From the NCBI GenBank assembly GCA_963932145.1, contig OZ010580.1, positions 694,001 to 758,000 on the forward strand: a stretch of 64,000 nucleotides of DNA. The letters are read 5' to 3'. Each line of letters starts with the position of its first letter. Positions within the stretch are counted from its first letter, which is position 1. The translations under genes and the position numbers were made by a program. The notes below the pieces were generated by a model. It ran no database searches and was not told the DNA's origin. It saw only the letters and a list, made by a program, of their open reading frames with translations. Shown here in pieces: positions 1 through 12,480 of this stretch. The stretch comes from Acanthosepion lycidas (taxonomy: Eukaryota; Mollusca; Cephalopoda; Sepiida; Sepiidae).

Positions 1-237
1 TCACTTAGCATCCTCTATAATTTACCTTGACTTTGAGTTAGCCTAATATATATTTATGAGTATTCTTAAATTTAAATATCCTGAAAAAAAAAAATAATAA
101 CATTTCTACTTTTGTTTTATAAATACATTTTGCAAAATAAAATCCTTACATTTGCAGTGATAAAGTCCATCAAAGAATGAAGTACATTGGCTAAGATTTT
201 CTTTTGTTTCTCTCTCTCATATATATAAAATAGCTGG
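1..237. other. AT-rich sequence, no gene seen
   Basis: AT-rich DNA with a short CT/AT microsatellite near 210-230. I see no coding potential or repeat homology here. Confidence 0.5.
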
Positions 238-402
238 CCACTCATATTCAAGGATACCCATCTGCTAGAGTGGCTAGTCAGTCCCTATTGCAGAACTTTT
301 GCTCAGAGACATTTGTGTCTGTTCAACACCCACAGAGCCAATCTGTGGTTTATACTGCAACTATGCTGAGCAGACCTTAGTTACACATACACACATATAT
401 AT
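238..402 (-). repeat. interspersed repeat E, copy 1
   Basis: Read on the minus strand, this block aligns over about 160 bp with plus-strand 34046-34210. Both contain the word CATAGTTGCAGTATAAACCA (or a one-base variant), then a GTGTTGAA word and an ACACAAATGT word in the same order. It is therefore a dispersed repeat in opposite orientation. I see no clear tRNA promoter boxes, so its class is unknown. Confidence 0.6.
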
Positions 403-2829
403 TTTCTACAAACAATATTATAGTTATTAATTAAACCACTGAGATTTTATGCTAAATCAATCACTGTTAATTTCTTTGGTTTATTGAATTCCTTGTCTGA
501 TAAGTGACCTGATTTTGAATATGCCATCATTTTATGTGTTCATATATGTGAAGTGAAGGTAGGATAAGATTTTGTCACCTCACAAATGAAGCTAATCCCT
601 GTACAAGGCTTCTGGATATAAAAAAATATAATTGATGTTACTGTATGCAAGCCAGTAAAGCAAATGTCAAATAGGAATTAATAATTGCCTTGCTCAGAAG
701 CAGTCATTGTTGCAGATCAGAGTTCAATGCTTACTGGGTATCCCACAACTAAACCAAGAACTTAGGGCTTACAAAGTTATTATTTTTCCTTTCATAAAAC
801 AAATACATACTCAATAAGGTATATATGCAAAAACATCAGACTTGTTAGTTTTCATTCAATGATCAGAAAACCTACTGACAAACCAATCAGATGAGAATTC
901 ATTAAGTGATCAAAGTTCATAAAAATACATTCTTGAAAACCAACTCTCACTAGAGTTAAAGATCTCTTTGTTGTTTTCACTAAAGCGATAAGTCCTATTT
1001 TTATCAGCAAAAGTAAAATTGTATCATCTGGACTTTATCAAGTTGAATGCAAACTTACAGAAGTAATTTTAAGGGCTAACAATTGTTTACGATTTCCCAA
1101 CTAACAGTAACAAGAGAATATTATCATCAATTGATGGTTGAAGAATGACTTTTGGATGAGAAACATTGGATTAAACTCAAAACAGATTAATATTCATTAT
1201 ATTTTTTCACATTATCAAAAAGATAAATTTTTCTTAATTTGATTTTAAAATTGTCTTATCTCAAATTTCTTTAAAGTTTGAGAAGAGTTTCATTAAAATG
1301 CAATTAATTTTTAATTTAAATAGAGAGATTAATTTGTTTATTACAACAAAGACAAGGATAGTCCCAAAAATCAGGGATTTAAACTATAATCATTACTTTT
1401 TACATTTATCAAAAATTAAAAAAAGGTCAAGGCTGATAAAATGGATTAGCTGCCTTTTATTAAAGTTGATTCATATGAATCAATTTGTATCCATACAAGC
1501 TAGTGACCATAATAAAAGGCCTGAATGGAAAGGAATCATTGTGTGGGACCACTGTTCAATCCAGCTACAAAAAAAAAGAAGTGCAATAATTGTCAATAAT
1601 AAAAATCAATAGTATATTATCAGAAAATACTAGTGATTTGAATTAAATTTCTGCTAAAAGTTTTATCACAGGCCCGTCAGATATCCAATTCAACAGATAA
1701 ATACAACACCAGTTGCAACATAGAGAACAAATTGCAAATTGGCTAGTATTCATAACTTGTCATTCCCCTGAAAACCAATGAGGGCTACCACAGAGGTAAA
1801 TGTAATAAGACACATTGAGAGTGCAGTTAGCAAAGAGTGCCAAGTTCTTGAGGTCTGCACTGTTGTTGATATTAGACAATAAAAAATTATACTTGATGGT
1901 AACCAAGGCTTTTCATATAAAAAAAAAATAAGACCTGCTACAAAACATCCTCTGCCCAACCAATAAACTCTTAAAATAAATTTTTTAAAAGTTTGATGTT
2001 TGATCATCTAGTCAGATTTTGGAAGTGGTTCAGAATGAGAGCTTTCCAGCACCTACCCACCTCATATATTGTTAAGTGGTTGGACTTAGTAAAGCTCTTT
2101 TCTGTAATAAATAACATTGCATGGTTCATATTTATTAGTGACAAAGTTGTGACCTTTATTTTGTAAAAAGATTGAAGCTTTTTCATATTCTAACTTTGCA
2201 GAAAATGTAAGTTATCTTCTTTCCTGAAAGAAGAAAATGTTGTCTATGTGGATGCAAGTAAATTGGGAACCCTTGGGATATAGCATTCAAATAACAGGAA
2301 ATAAACCACCAGGATATTTTTAACAACTTTCAGAAGATTGTTTTTTATATGAATGCAGATTGAGAAAAATATTTATATACAATGTGTATTACATTCTTCG
2401 TTACCAATAGTTTAGTATCTCAGAAACAGAAACATTTAGTTTTTCTCATTTTTTATTATGAAGAAACAGAAATGGAAAAAAATACTTGCTGTACTTATTT
2501 TCCATCTTGTGCATGTGTACAATTTCTCATGTGAAATCCCTGGGAACAATTACATTTCAAGATTATTTAGTGTCTAGCTGTAGTAATATATCTGTATTAA
2601 TCTGTTTCAAATTCTTCACTACCACATCTTTGTCCTTGAACCTCACAGTTGGCACATTATTCATATTCCTCACCATCCATAATACTTTTTTCTGCCAAAG
2701 AAAAACTCTGCTGGCTTTTATGTGTGTGTCAGTCAGTTATGCACATTTTTTTCACAACCACCTACAGGCATTTAATTAGTCCCAAGGCACTAGGTAATTT
2801 ACATGAACGTGTATGGCACAGGTGACTTA
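403..2829. other. gene-poor AT-rich stretch
   Basis: About 2.4 kb with no recognisable gene. Open frames at 1298-1612, 1750-2007 and 2486-2779 are short and AT-driven, and none matches a family I know. The frame at 1750-2007 (minus) is hydrophobic and could encode two or three membrane helices, but it lacks convincing splice sites. Confidence 0.5.
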
Positions 2830-3965
2830 GTGCCCCTTTCATTAAGGAGATAGGCCATGTCCATTAAATTCCCCACTGATCTCATGATCATATAGATAGT
2901 AGCTTTGTTGGTGGCTGTCACCCTTGTGAGCTTGGCTTACAAGGGTGATAGCCACCAAAAAAGCAAACTCCTTGACCAGTTCCAAGAAAGTTTGCAGCTG
3001 TCTTCTAATCAACATTTTATCCGCAGCCTTGGTGCTCACCCAAGCTTTGGTAGTCAGCACGTCTGTGACCCATTTATACAGACATAGCGAATCTGTTTTT
3101 AGGTGTATGGTCTTCACCTCCCATTGCATGGCTAGGTTGACTCCTTTAATAACTACATCCAATTCTGTAAGGTTATTATGTTGTGTATCTAACTCTGGCC
3201 TCAACTAACATACATCTTTGACAATGGACCCGCCAGATTCTATTGTAACCTTCGTCACTAAAGAACTCGCGTCAATCCACATGGTAAATTCTTCACCATC
3301 CATACACCATTTACCTTTTCACAGATTGGCTTGCTTCACTCAGGTACAGGTCTCCATTCTTTTAAATGGGACATCGTTTATCTGATCATCCAAACCTTTC
3401 ATCACCATGTTTGCTCTTCACTTGATGATGCAAATAACTACCTGCAACCATCCACATACTGAAAGTGTCTGACAAGCCTACCACAAAAAGAGAACACTTT
3501 TCTCATAGTGACAGATTTCTGAAAGTACATTGCTGTTTCCACCATAGGTGGCTAACTTTTCTCGAAACAGCCAAGTATACTAGCCTCATCTTTGTGCCAC
3601 TCCAGATCCTTACTTGTCAGTCCAAAGTGCAACAAGTATTATACAACTTGTGTTATGGATGCGGTGTCTTCATTTATGGATATATGCTGAAGTTGCCCTT
3701 TTGAATGTTTTCTGCTTGTGACAGCACTGCTTTGATAAAGAATTTCATTATTAGTGGGGTGATGTCCAATACCTTCTACCTTGGAAAATAACCATCTGGT
3801 ATGGCAAAAAGTTGTTCATTAACACACACTTATAGGTAGACAAACTTGAAGTTCAATAGTGTGATGTTTGACCCTTGCTGTCTCCACTCTCTTAGTTTGC
3901 TTGCACAAACATCAGCATCTGCTGTATATGTGCCAATGTGGAGGTTAAGTTCCCAGTAATCCATC
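2830..3965 (-). pseudogene. LTR-retrotransposon pol remnant (family F, RT-RNase H part)
   Basis: A decayed reverse transcriptase to RNase H segment. The clearest stretch is the frame at 2842-3204, which carries an RNase H pattern: a conserved Glu in NNLTELD, then LKTDS and IRRQL. Just upstream in another frame a MWIDASS motif (about 3230-3290) supplies the first RNase H aspartate. Further up, a LSDTFSMWMVAGSY stretch corresponds to the VGHFPVCGWLR region of the copy at 60.3-60.5 kb. The same family recurs at 58.8-62.3 kb. Stops and frameshifts throughout show that it is dead. No LTR was found at this copy. Confidence 0.75.
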
Positions 3966-4234
3966 ACGGACTACAATTTTGATTTGTTTTGTTGCACAAT
4001 GGACATCAATGGAAGAAGCCCTTTCAGGGGTCCAAATTTTTGTTCATGATATTGAAAAACTCAAAGAGGTAAGCTTCTTAGATGTAATTTTAAATCTCTA
4101 CAAAAGGTATATATTAACTGTACAAAAAGACAACCCATCACAATCTTTCATTCTACTTTGTTTTAAAATATCCATTTTTTGACCTAGTTAACAACAGATT
4201 AAAGGTCATTTTTTATATCAGCTACTAATTTGAC

Positions 4235-5395
4235 CTTATTAAATCTTAGTTGTCTCATTAGTATAGATACTGAGACAAGAGCTGATAACATTGGGAAGCT
4301 TGTTGATGAAAATTAGGAACAAAGTAGATCAAAGGATAGATCCCTGTAGGCAACACCCACATTAAATGTTTAAAGATCTAGAAGAGTAGCAGTTTAAGAC
4401 AAATTTCATTTCACAATTTGACAAGATGAAATTAAATCAAATATTTGTCCAGAAATACTATAATGTTTCAACTTGTGAAGAAGACCAGCATGCCAAACTA
4501 TGTCAAATACCCTCAAGATATCCAAGCATTAGTCTGAGCTTCACACTTCTTATCTAAAGTTGGACAGATACTTTCAGCAATAACCATAAATACATCAGCA
4601 GTTGAGCTAGAGAAACAAAACCATATTGTTTGTCTGAAAGAAGACCCTGCGAGGTGGGAGGCTTAAACAATTTGAAATTGATTAGAGCCTCTAGGACTTT
4701 AACAAAAAAATAGGTTAATAATTAGAAGGATCAGATGGTTTGTCTGAATCCTTAAAAAAAAAAAAAAAAAAAAAAAAATAAGAAAGAACTACAGAAGTGG
4801 ATTTCAAACAAAATAACAAGTCATTTATAATAGAGTTTAGAGAAAACATGAGCCATTTCAAGAGCACATTTCTTTAGGGATATTGCAGGGATAGCATCAA
4901 GTCTGCATGCTTTGTAGAGATACAGTTTAGAGATGGTACCAGAAACCATTGATGGAGTTATATGCATATCACACAGTAGACTCAGTTCTAAGTGGAAAGT
5001 CAAGCAAAGATACTCCAGATGAGTCAAGAGTAGAATTGGAAGAGAATTTACAAGTAAAGCATTTTGATTTGTCAACAGAAGATAACATTTCAAATTGAGT
5101 GAATAAAGAAGGGATAGAGGACTTTTATTTAACACACTATTACAGAACTGCCAGGAGTCACGAGAACTAAGCATGTTAGAGGCTATACAGTGCCTATCAG
5201 CAAACAAAGAATTAGCCACTTTAAGAACATGTTTACAATTATTACAAGCAGACACAGAGAGGTGTCTGTTGTGATTAGAACTCTCACACTGGTACAGCCA
5301 GAAAATGTGATTCCTATCAGCTATAGCAGCGGAAACATGCAGGTGTGAACCAAAGAGAAAATTGCGGTTTTATCTGGTATTTCCAAGATGGAATA
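4235..5395 (-). pseudogene. jockey-like LINE remnant, copy 1
   Basis: Part of a non-LTR retrotransposon ORF2 on the minus strand. The frame at 4821-5255 contains a CKHVL...WQFCNSVLNKS stretch that matches CKHVL...WQFCKSLLNKT in the longer copy at 57.8-58.2 kb. Left of it, 4240-4700 aligns with 57.3-57.6 kb; words for GFRFAQS-like and HAGL-like regions are both present. Stops and a poly-A interruption near 4752-4778 show decay. The LINE 5' end and its endonuclease are missing. Confidence 0.75.
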
Positions 5396-5899
5396 TCAAA
5401 AGGACAAACCAAATTACACCCCAAAGAACATGAAAAAAAAAACACCAGATTAAAAAAACAATGCAAAATAGTGTAATATTTGCCCAGAGAAAATAATCAT
5501 AATTATCGTTCCAGAACAAGATAAAATTCTAAACAAAATATCAGAGCTCATTTCCAAATGCAAACATGAAAACAAATTCTTTTTGCACTAAATCATAACA
5601 AAAAACTAAAATTCTATATCTAATAAATTTTATTCTGAACACCAAAAACTTAGAACCACAGGAAAATATATGAAAAAATATATTAACAAAAACAAATTAT
5701 TAATTATATAAATGAATAAAATAAGTACATAAATAAGCAATATAGAGAACATGGCTATAAATAGTTCTAAACTATATACTCTTACTCCAACCACCTATCC
5801 AGCATAAATAAGCAATCATGACCATGAATATTAGCATTAGCCCTAAACTAAAGAACCGGGAAGGACAGTTTCCTCCTTTCTCCAATGACATTATATATA
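5396..5899. other. AT-rich gap
   Basis: Low-complexity A/T-rich sequence between two LINE remnants. No gene or repeat homology was recognised. Confidence 0.45.
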
Positions 5900-7850
5900 T
5901 ATGCTGTCAGATCACGCTCTACTTCAGAGTAAAGCTACACTGCATCTGCAAAAGCAAAGGATTATAAAATCTACAGTGCCCAAATGCCCAAATGCATTAA
6001 AATACTGCCTCTTAAATCCACTGAAATGAAAATTGAGCTCTCTGACAAACTTGATGCTGCACCTGATTCTGTAAACATTACCAATGAGATCGAATCATCT
6101 TAGAAGGCTCTGCGGGATGCAATACATTCTACATCCTTGGAGGTTCTCGGTCTACCACATGTAAACATCAAGACTGATTTGATGACAATAATACAGAGGT
6201 TCAGCAGCTTATAGATCAATTGCACTCTTCTATTAAAGCATGGATTGAGGACAAGAACTTGTCTGATAAGATCACTTACAAGAAGTGCAAAAGACATGTT
6301 AAACAAGCTCTCAGAGCCATGAAAGAGTGTTGGTGGTCCGAAAAGGCCACTGAACTCCAAGAAGCTTCAGATAGAAAGGATGTAAAGGATTTCTATGCTG
6401 GCCTCAAGAGCATTTTCAGTCCTCAGAAAAGTGGTGTTGCGCCAATCTCCACAGCAGATGGTAAAACTCTCTTGACGGGTAAGTCAGACATTTTAGATCA
6501 CTGGAAAGAGCATTTCGAAACTGTATTAAACACAACTTCAGTTACTGATGAGGAAGCCTTCACATCAATTGAGCAAAATCCAGAAATTCCAGAGTTGCCT
6601 TTTGAACCTACCTATTAAGAGGTAAGTAACTCCATCAATCAAATCTCATCTGGAAAATCACCTACTACTCAGGATCCTATTCCACCCAAAGTATATAAGC
6701 ATGGTGGCCTAAAGTAGGTAGAAAAGTTACATCTTTTCATGGAAATATAGAAGGCAGGCTGTGTCCCACAGGATTATAAAGATGCTTCTATCAAACACCT
6801 CTACGAAAACAAGAATTCCAGGTGTGTCTGTGATAATCATCGGGAGATATCACTACTTTCAATTGCAGGCAAAAATCCTAGCTAGACTGAATCATTATAC
6901 ACCCTATTGATGACATCTATCCTGAATCGCAGTGTGATTTTCAGTCGGGCACCATTGACATGATATTTTCTCTTCATCAAGTTGCAGAGAAGATTCGCAA
7001 GAAAAACTAGGAGTTGTACATGGTGTTTATGAATCTGACGAAGGCTTTTGACACTGTGAACTGAGAGGGTTTTTGCAAGTCTTGAGGAAACTCAGCATCC
7101 CAGAAAACATGCTAAAAGGTCATCACCTCCTTTCATGAAGAAATGAAAGCTAATATCATGTCTGATGGTATGATGTCAGAATCCTTTGATGTCACAAATG
7201 GCACCAAGCAAGGGTGTGTCATGGCCCCTGTCCTTTTTGCCCTTTTCTTCTCGGTGATGGTGAAATATACATTCACAGACAGAGAGCAGCATCAAGTTTC
7301 AGTTTCAAACAACTGGTGGTCTCTTCAATCATCAGCGCTTCAAAGCTAAGACCCACCTTCATAAACAAATTATCCATCATTTGTTGTTTGCTGATGATGC
7401 TGCTCTTGTTGCAACATCCTTTGAGGAGGCCCAACATCTAATAAATCGTTTCTCTGCTGAATGTAAAGCCTTTGATCTTACACTTAGCATAAAGAAAACT
7501 GAAGTAGTGAACCAACCTTGTCCTATTCTGAAACAATTTTGTGGTGAGAAACAAAACTACCAATCTATAAATTTCCATAGAGACCATTAAAAGTAGAAGA
7601 CAAAGCCCTGAACTATGTAAAGTCTTTCACCTATCTTGGTAGCAAAGTCAACTACAGTGGAACTTTAGATGAAATTATGCATCAGATTGCTAAGGCTACC
7701 AGTGCTTTCAGTAAACATTGCCGTCACTTGTGGTATGAGTGGGGTATTCGACTGGATACGAAAATTCAGGTTTACAGAGCTGTTGTTTTTGCCATCCTTT
7801 TGTATGGCTCAGAGTTGTGGACTCCATATAGGTACTAGCTTTCCCTGATG
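5900..7850 (+). pseudogene. non-LTR retrotransposon (LINE) ORF2 remnant
   Basis: A degraded endonuclease/reverse-transcriptase ORF on the plus strand. It starts near an SDHALL motif (the end of the endonuclease domain, about 5908). The inter-domain region is the frame at 6220-6618. The RT core follows in several frames: QGCVMAPVLFALFF (about 7210-7250), the catalytic LFADDAALV (about 7384), then a thumb/connection region with FTYLGSKVNYSG and a YGSELWT motif near 7800. Stop codons and at least four frame changes show that it is inactive. It ends next to a TA microsatellite. The tails at 22.2 and 40.4 kb are of the same general LINE type. Confidence 0.8.
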
Positions 7851-7857
7851 ATCCACT

Positions 7858-7861
7858 GATG

Positions 7862-7907
<46 letters not shown>

Positions 7908-7910
7908 CAC
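7858..7910. repeat. (TA)n microsatellite inside an inverted repeat
   Basis: About 40 bp of alternating TA, flanked by GGACTA on the left and TAGTCC on the right. The whole block can form one hairpin. Confidence 0.8.
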
Positions 7911-8049
7911 TAAAGGTATAGTGATATTTGGTCTGAAGATAATATTGAGACATAAAAATAATATACCATGTAGTATTGCTCCTTGTGTGTGTGTATATAT
8001 TGAATTGCTGTTGCCTCAGATATTATTTTCTTAAAAAAATTACAGGGTC

Positions 8050-8915
8050 TATTTTTACTTTTTTTGAATTTTGCTCATTCTCATTTCAATCAAACAACTT
8101 GGTTAGAAGCAAAATCAGGAACTGAGTGGCAGTCAGTTATTGGCATTTCAAGAAAGCATGCAAAACATTTTCAAGAAAGATTCAAACAAGTACTTCTAAA
8201 ACTTCATGTAGAGGAAAAGAGTGCTAAAAATGAGAGGCTGAAGGAAAAGGAGTGTCAAGATGCTGCTAAGAAACAGAGTATCATTAACTCAGTCATCAAG
8301 CATGGTGATCCTGTGAAGTCTATTAAAGATGTACAACCAGCAGTGGTTTGCAAGCACTCAAAGATCAACTTAGATATTTGAAAGTTCTCTTAAGTATCAT
8401 AGATCAACACCAATGGAAGTAAATCTCAGCTGAAAGCTGCTCTTTGTAACTACTTGACAACAGGAAAATCAGTTGATTCATCTCTACCTCTAAGACAAAG
8501 GAAAGAAGGCACCCAAGGAATCTGAGCATTTAAGCAACTCTAGCAATTGTGAGGAAGAAGAACCACCTCAGGTGACCTTCAGTTACAAGCACCAAGGCCA
8601 ATGGGTTGCAGTATATTATGACTTCAACTTTAACATTGCAATATCAATTACTTGCTGTGATAAAGTTTTTAGCTTCAACAAAGCGCAGAAATGATCATTT
8701 CCAATGGCCTTTGTCAGATGATATTGCACAAGTGATCTCAACATTTGTCTTTGGATGAGACTTTGATGTAATGCCAGTTTTAAGTGATTGCTGAATATGG
8801 AGTGTTCCAGAAATATTAGCCCAATCAGAGGCTTATAAAGAAATTAAGTCAGTAAATCACCATGAGGAGATGAAGTGCAGGAGAATCAGTCACAATTTCC
8901 AGAAAGTCTTTTCTA
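8050..8915 (+). pseudogene. decayed unknown protein, probably repeat-borne
   Basis: The frame at 8064-8381 has ordinary protein composition: a lysine/glutamate-rich helix, then an IINSVIKHGDPVKS motif. After a frameshift near 8345 it continues as LQALKDQLRYLKVLL. Fragments further down, in changing frames, read QWVAVYYDFNF (about 8600) and FDVMPVLSDC (about 8765). This order, a helical region followed by a W-V-A-V-Y-Y-D beta domain, resembles uncharacterised proteins repeated in invertebrate genomes. I cannot name the family. Many stops show that it is dead. Confidence 0.45.
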
Positions 8916-10919
8916 TCAGTTTAAAGCACTATTATAAAGTATTTTTGTAAAACAAATTTTCTAAGCAGTCATTACTATCCTGTTTTTGAAAAGTTGAAAA
9001 TTAGAAAATGACTTAATTTCACAATATTTTCAAAAATATGAAACCTCTATTACAAAAAGTATTGATATTACAGTGAAAAGAATGGTTTGTTGAATTCATC
9101 ATTAAAATTTGAATTCATCATCATTAGTAAAATTTCAAGCATGTACCTCCAATGGATACTTTTTACCTGTTTTTGCTCTACTGCCAAATTGCACTTCTGG
9201 CTGTTTTTATGTGATGTAAATATAATTTTTTTTTTAATATATATTGAGGTACTACAGAAGAAAACAAATGATCTTCAGCTCTGTTGTGCTATGAACTGTA
9301 GGAAGAAGTTGCAAGGCATTAACTGTTGAAATGAAATTTATAGGATTAATCATATTTGCCCTTCATATCATATTTTTATGATTTTGTTTTTGAGAAGAAA
9401 AATTTCCCCTGTGTTTAGGCTGGTCTAATCTAAGAATTATTGATGCCATTAAAATTATCTTTCTTTTACTTCAAGATTACCAATATGATATTACATCTAT
9501 GATTTTTAACTTGTTTGAAGCCTGTATCTTCACTATTAAAATTAGCTTTTTGTTCAATAGCACGAGACAAAAGTTTTTTATTGGATTCATAAATAGAAAA
9601 TCCATCACTTCTTTAGAAAAGTTTATAAGATTTTATAAACTTTGTTGCCAATTGAGTTACCAACATAAATTTGATGTCACTTTTTATGGTTTGGGCAGGG
9701 TTAAGATCACTATGCCTGAATTAAAGGTTTTCAAATATATTGAAAATAAATTTTTAGTTTGCGGTACTTTGTCAGAAGTAATAATGAATATAGCAGCTCT
9801 CATTATGCTAGGTAATTCTGAGATAAGTGAATTACACTTGTATTTACATTTTTTCTCTATCTTAATAGCATACCAGTGATAAGATTATGAAGAGGATTGG
9901 TAATGGGACAGAGTGCAGCAGAAACTCAATCTGCTAACAACTTTATTAACAGCAACACAAAACTAATATATGACTATAACAAAAAATTTTAATTTGCTTT
10001 ATCTTTTTTCTAGTTTAATACCAGCTATGTTCATTTGCATCCAAGAACTATAAAATGCTGGTAAAATTATAATTTTTAGTATAAATTTATAAAACAAATA
10101 AAGATTTTTTTTTAAGAAACAAAATGTTTACAAAACAAAAAGGATAAAAACAATCATTTTTTGCCAATGTCAAAAATAACACTGTAACCCTAGCCGAAAA
10201 ATAACACTTCTCATTCCTAAATTAGGTAATATTTGTTTTGAAAATAAACATTCTTTAACCAGAAATTGTTAAAATAAGTTTTGTGGCATTGCTCAACTTT
10301 TGAAAGGAAGGAAAATCAGCTAACAAGGGAAGAGACATCTAAATGGCTGTAAAGTGGTAGTTTCTTTCAAAGCAGAAACAAAGGCCAAGATTTAGCATCA
10401 TACAAATTATATATGACATGATTTAAATGGTTAGATAATAGGATTATTTTGTTTTCTTTCTTTAGAATTTAGATTATTCAATAGGTATTCCATAGTTTTA
10501 TTTGAACTATAGTGTATCTTTGTTGTTTATGACATTACAACTAGCTGAGGAAGTCCTAAATTATTCATTGAAAGGTTCTGCTAAAAACAACAGATCAAAA
10601 GATAATAGTCCAAAAATGAAAAAAAAAGAAAATAAACTAAAATCTTCAAAATTGAGAAAATAAAAAGATTAATTTTAAATCAGTTGAAAGATTCATTTTT
10701 CTCCATGTTTTGGCAATTATTTCCAATTTTAAAAAGCCTTTTTAAAACACCGTGTTTTTGTTTTGTTTTTTACAAAGACAAAAAAGAAAGTAGAAACTAA
10801 TAAAAAAATGTTGAAAAATGTTATAAAAACTCTTTGGGGAATAACAACGAATTAGTAAAATTATGTATGACATTTTTTGATTCGATTCATATTAAAAGAA
10901 AAAAAAAAAAAAAAATGCT
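8916..10919. other. AT-rich stretch, no gene
   Basis: Two kilobases of AT-rich DNA. Open frames at 9087-9329 and 9499-9879 look like composition artefacts, with no recognisable motif. A poly-A run lies at about 10896-10914. Confidence 0.45.
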
Positions 10920-11200
10920 TATTCAAAGGATACGGGTAGATAGCGTAACTGTTATCGGCCCGGAAAGTGAAATCGGCGAGTTCAGTTCAAATACAGGCCT
11001 AATTTGTTGTGTTCATTTCGCACAGATGCCCTTGAGAAAGGCATGAAGTATTTTAACCTGGCTATGAGTTAACACGATAGACTACATTGAGTGAAAACCA
11101 GTTTAAGAGGGACTACTCTATTCAAAACCGTGGAGAAGGCAACGGGAAACCACTCTCCACTATCCTTTCAAAGATGTCATGACAGTTCGCAAATAATAGC
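10920..11200 (+). repeat. GC-richer probable interspersed repeat tail
   Basis: Base composition rises sharply compared with both sides. The block holds a GGAGAAGGCAACGGGAAACC word near 11131-11150, which recalls a motif common in SINE/LINE 3' tails of many animals. It starts right after a poly-A run. No second copy was found in this window, so assignment rests on the motif alone. Confidence 0.4.
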
Positions 11201-11910
11201 AAAACAAACCAAAATCTGTGGAAAATCATGATCACTTAACTGTAACAGAACTCCACAAGAGAGATCATTTAAAAAAAAAATTGATTTCATGCATGGTAAT
11301 GCATAGCTTTTCAATAATTCGTTCTAATATTTTTTGACTGACAATCTTGAATTTAAAAGAAAAAATTATGCCAAAAAAGTTTCTAATTCTTGAAAGTATA
11401 TTTGATTCCAAGCCAGCAAAATGTCCACTTATGAACAAACCTATTTATGGCAAAATGGCCACATAAAAATATTCCTATTTTTCTTTTCGGGCAGTTTTTG
11501 CTATATTTAATTTTTTTTAAACAGGATTTACTGGGAGATTTGCATCATTTTTTAAACAACGTTGAAAAAATTTGGAGTTTTTAGATGAAGATAAAAAAAA
11601 AATGAATTCTTTCATGATGAAAAACTTAACTAACTTGATCAACAAATTTGTTTCATTTTTTTAATAACCAAGAATATAGTGAACTAGGATGTTCTTTTGT
11701 TCACGTCAAAAAAGAAAACATCAATGAATGAATAAATAATAAAAAGAGTTTTTTTTTTTTTTTTTATTTGTCACAGTCCCATTATAATTGTTACAATTGC
11801 GTATATACTTCCTACACGAAATGTAACAAAAATTATGGGACAGAGTAATTTTGGGGGAAAAAAAAAAAAGGTCAGATTTTTCACACATAAAGCGATAAAA
11901 TATTTTTTTT
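11201..11910 (-). other. start of intron 1 of the PAQR3-like gene
   Basis: AT-rich sequence downstream (minus strand) of the splice donor at 11911-11916. I found no further PAQR exon anywhere to the left, so the next exon is probably outside the window or unrecognisable by eye. Confidence 0.5.
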
Positions 11911-11916
11911 ACTCAC
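11911..11916 (-). other. splice donor of PAQR3-like exon 1
   Basis: Read on the minus strand the junction is AAAAG followed by GTGAGT, a consensus U1-type donor. It sits exactly where the similarity to PAQR3 (…LCIK) would need to continue in another exon. The open frame stops only one codon beyond it. Confidence 0.75.
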
Positions 11917-12275
11917 CTTTTTATACATAAATGCAAAGGCAGTAAAGATCGATAACCGTACAAAATGTATGGATTGATTTTGAGGAAATCAGGAACTTCG
12001 TTGTATTTAAATAAATGAATTTCTTCTTGGTTATCTTTTTCGTTGATTTGCCGCCTCCACCGCATTTGTCTTTTCAACATCTTCTGGCTACTTTCCTGCC
12101 GGTTAGAGCAACAAAAACACAAACTACACGGCCGTACCGAATCTGTAGAGGTCGAGGCCGGTGCCGGTGCCGGTGCCACTGCTGCTGCTGCATCAACAAC
12201 AACATCAACATCCAACATGACAAGACGATTTCTTCTTAGCTCCTCTTCGTCGTCTGCACAAGGCAACGACGCCAT
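11917..12275 (-). CDS. PAQR3: PAQR3-like membrane protein, first coding exon
   Basis: This exon encodes about 119 residues. PAQR3 is a seven-helix Golgi protein of the progestin/adipoQ receptor family, known in vertebrates to tether RAF kinase. Residues 88-119 carry the family's conserved pre-membrane segment: LFKYNEVPDFLKINPYI, then YGYRSLLP and LCIK. This matches the pattern of PAQR3 just before its first helix. Residues 1-80 are less typical: an acidic start, an alanine/proline tract (about 29-40), a cysteine cluster (C50, C53, C55, C56) and a basic stretch (65-76). The start ATG is in a good context (CAACATGG). The exon ends within codon 120 at a GTGAGT donor, and later exons are not in the window. 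PAQR3 rather than another PAQR is likely but not proven. Confidence 0.72.
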
Positions 12276-12480
12276 GTTGTTTGTCTCTCTCTTCTTTTTT
12301 TTTTTCTTCCTCTTCCGTTGGCCACCGATAACGGCCGAAATATAACCACCAAACCTTTTTCTCTTTTTTTTTTTGTTTTACCGCTTCTTTTGCTCACTCC
12401 ATTTTTATTGCTAGGTTTCTATCATTCAACAGGGAAAATATTCATTATTCAATTACAATAACAATAATACCATCGATTCA
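12276..12480 (-). promoter_or_regulatory. probable 5' UTR and promoter of the PAQR3-like gene
   Basis: Immediately upstream of the ATG, with higher GC than the surroundings and several CG dinucleotides (for example GGCCGTTATCGG on the minus strand near 12329-12340). No TATA box is evident. The extent is a guess. Confidence 0.4.

Noticed and set aside
1750..2007. Hydrophobic 85-codon minus frame, possible membrane exon
   Set aside because: No family motif could be matched and no convincing acceptor or donor flanks it. An AT-rich frame easily encodes hydrophobic residues.
2237..2287. YVDASKLGTLGI-like RNase H word on the plus strand
   Set aside because: Too short; nothing retroelement-like on either side in the same orientation.
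12015..12345. Two plus frames over the PAQR3-like exon
   Set aside because: Antisense shadows of the minus exon; alanine- and histidine/cysteine-rich only because the opposite strand has GCN repeats.
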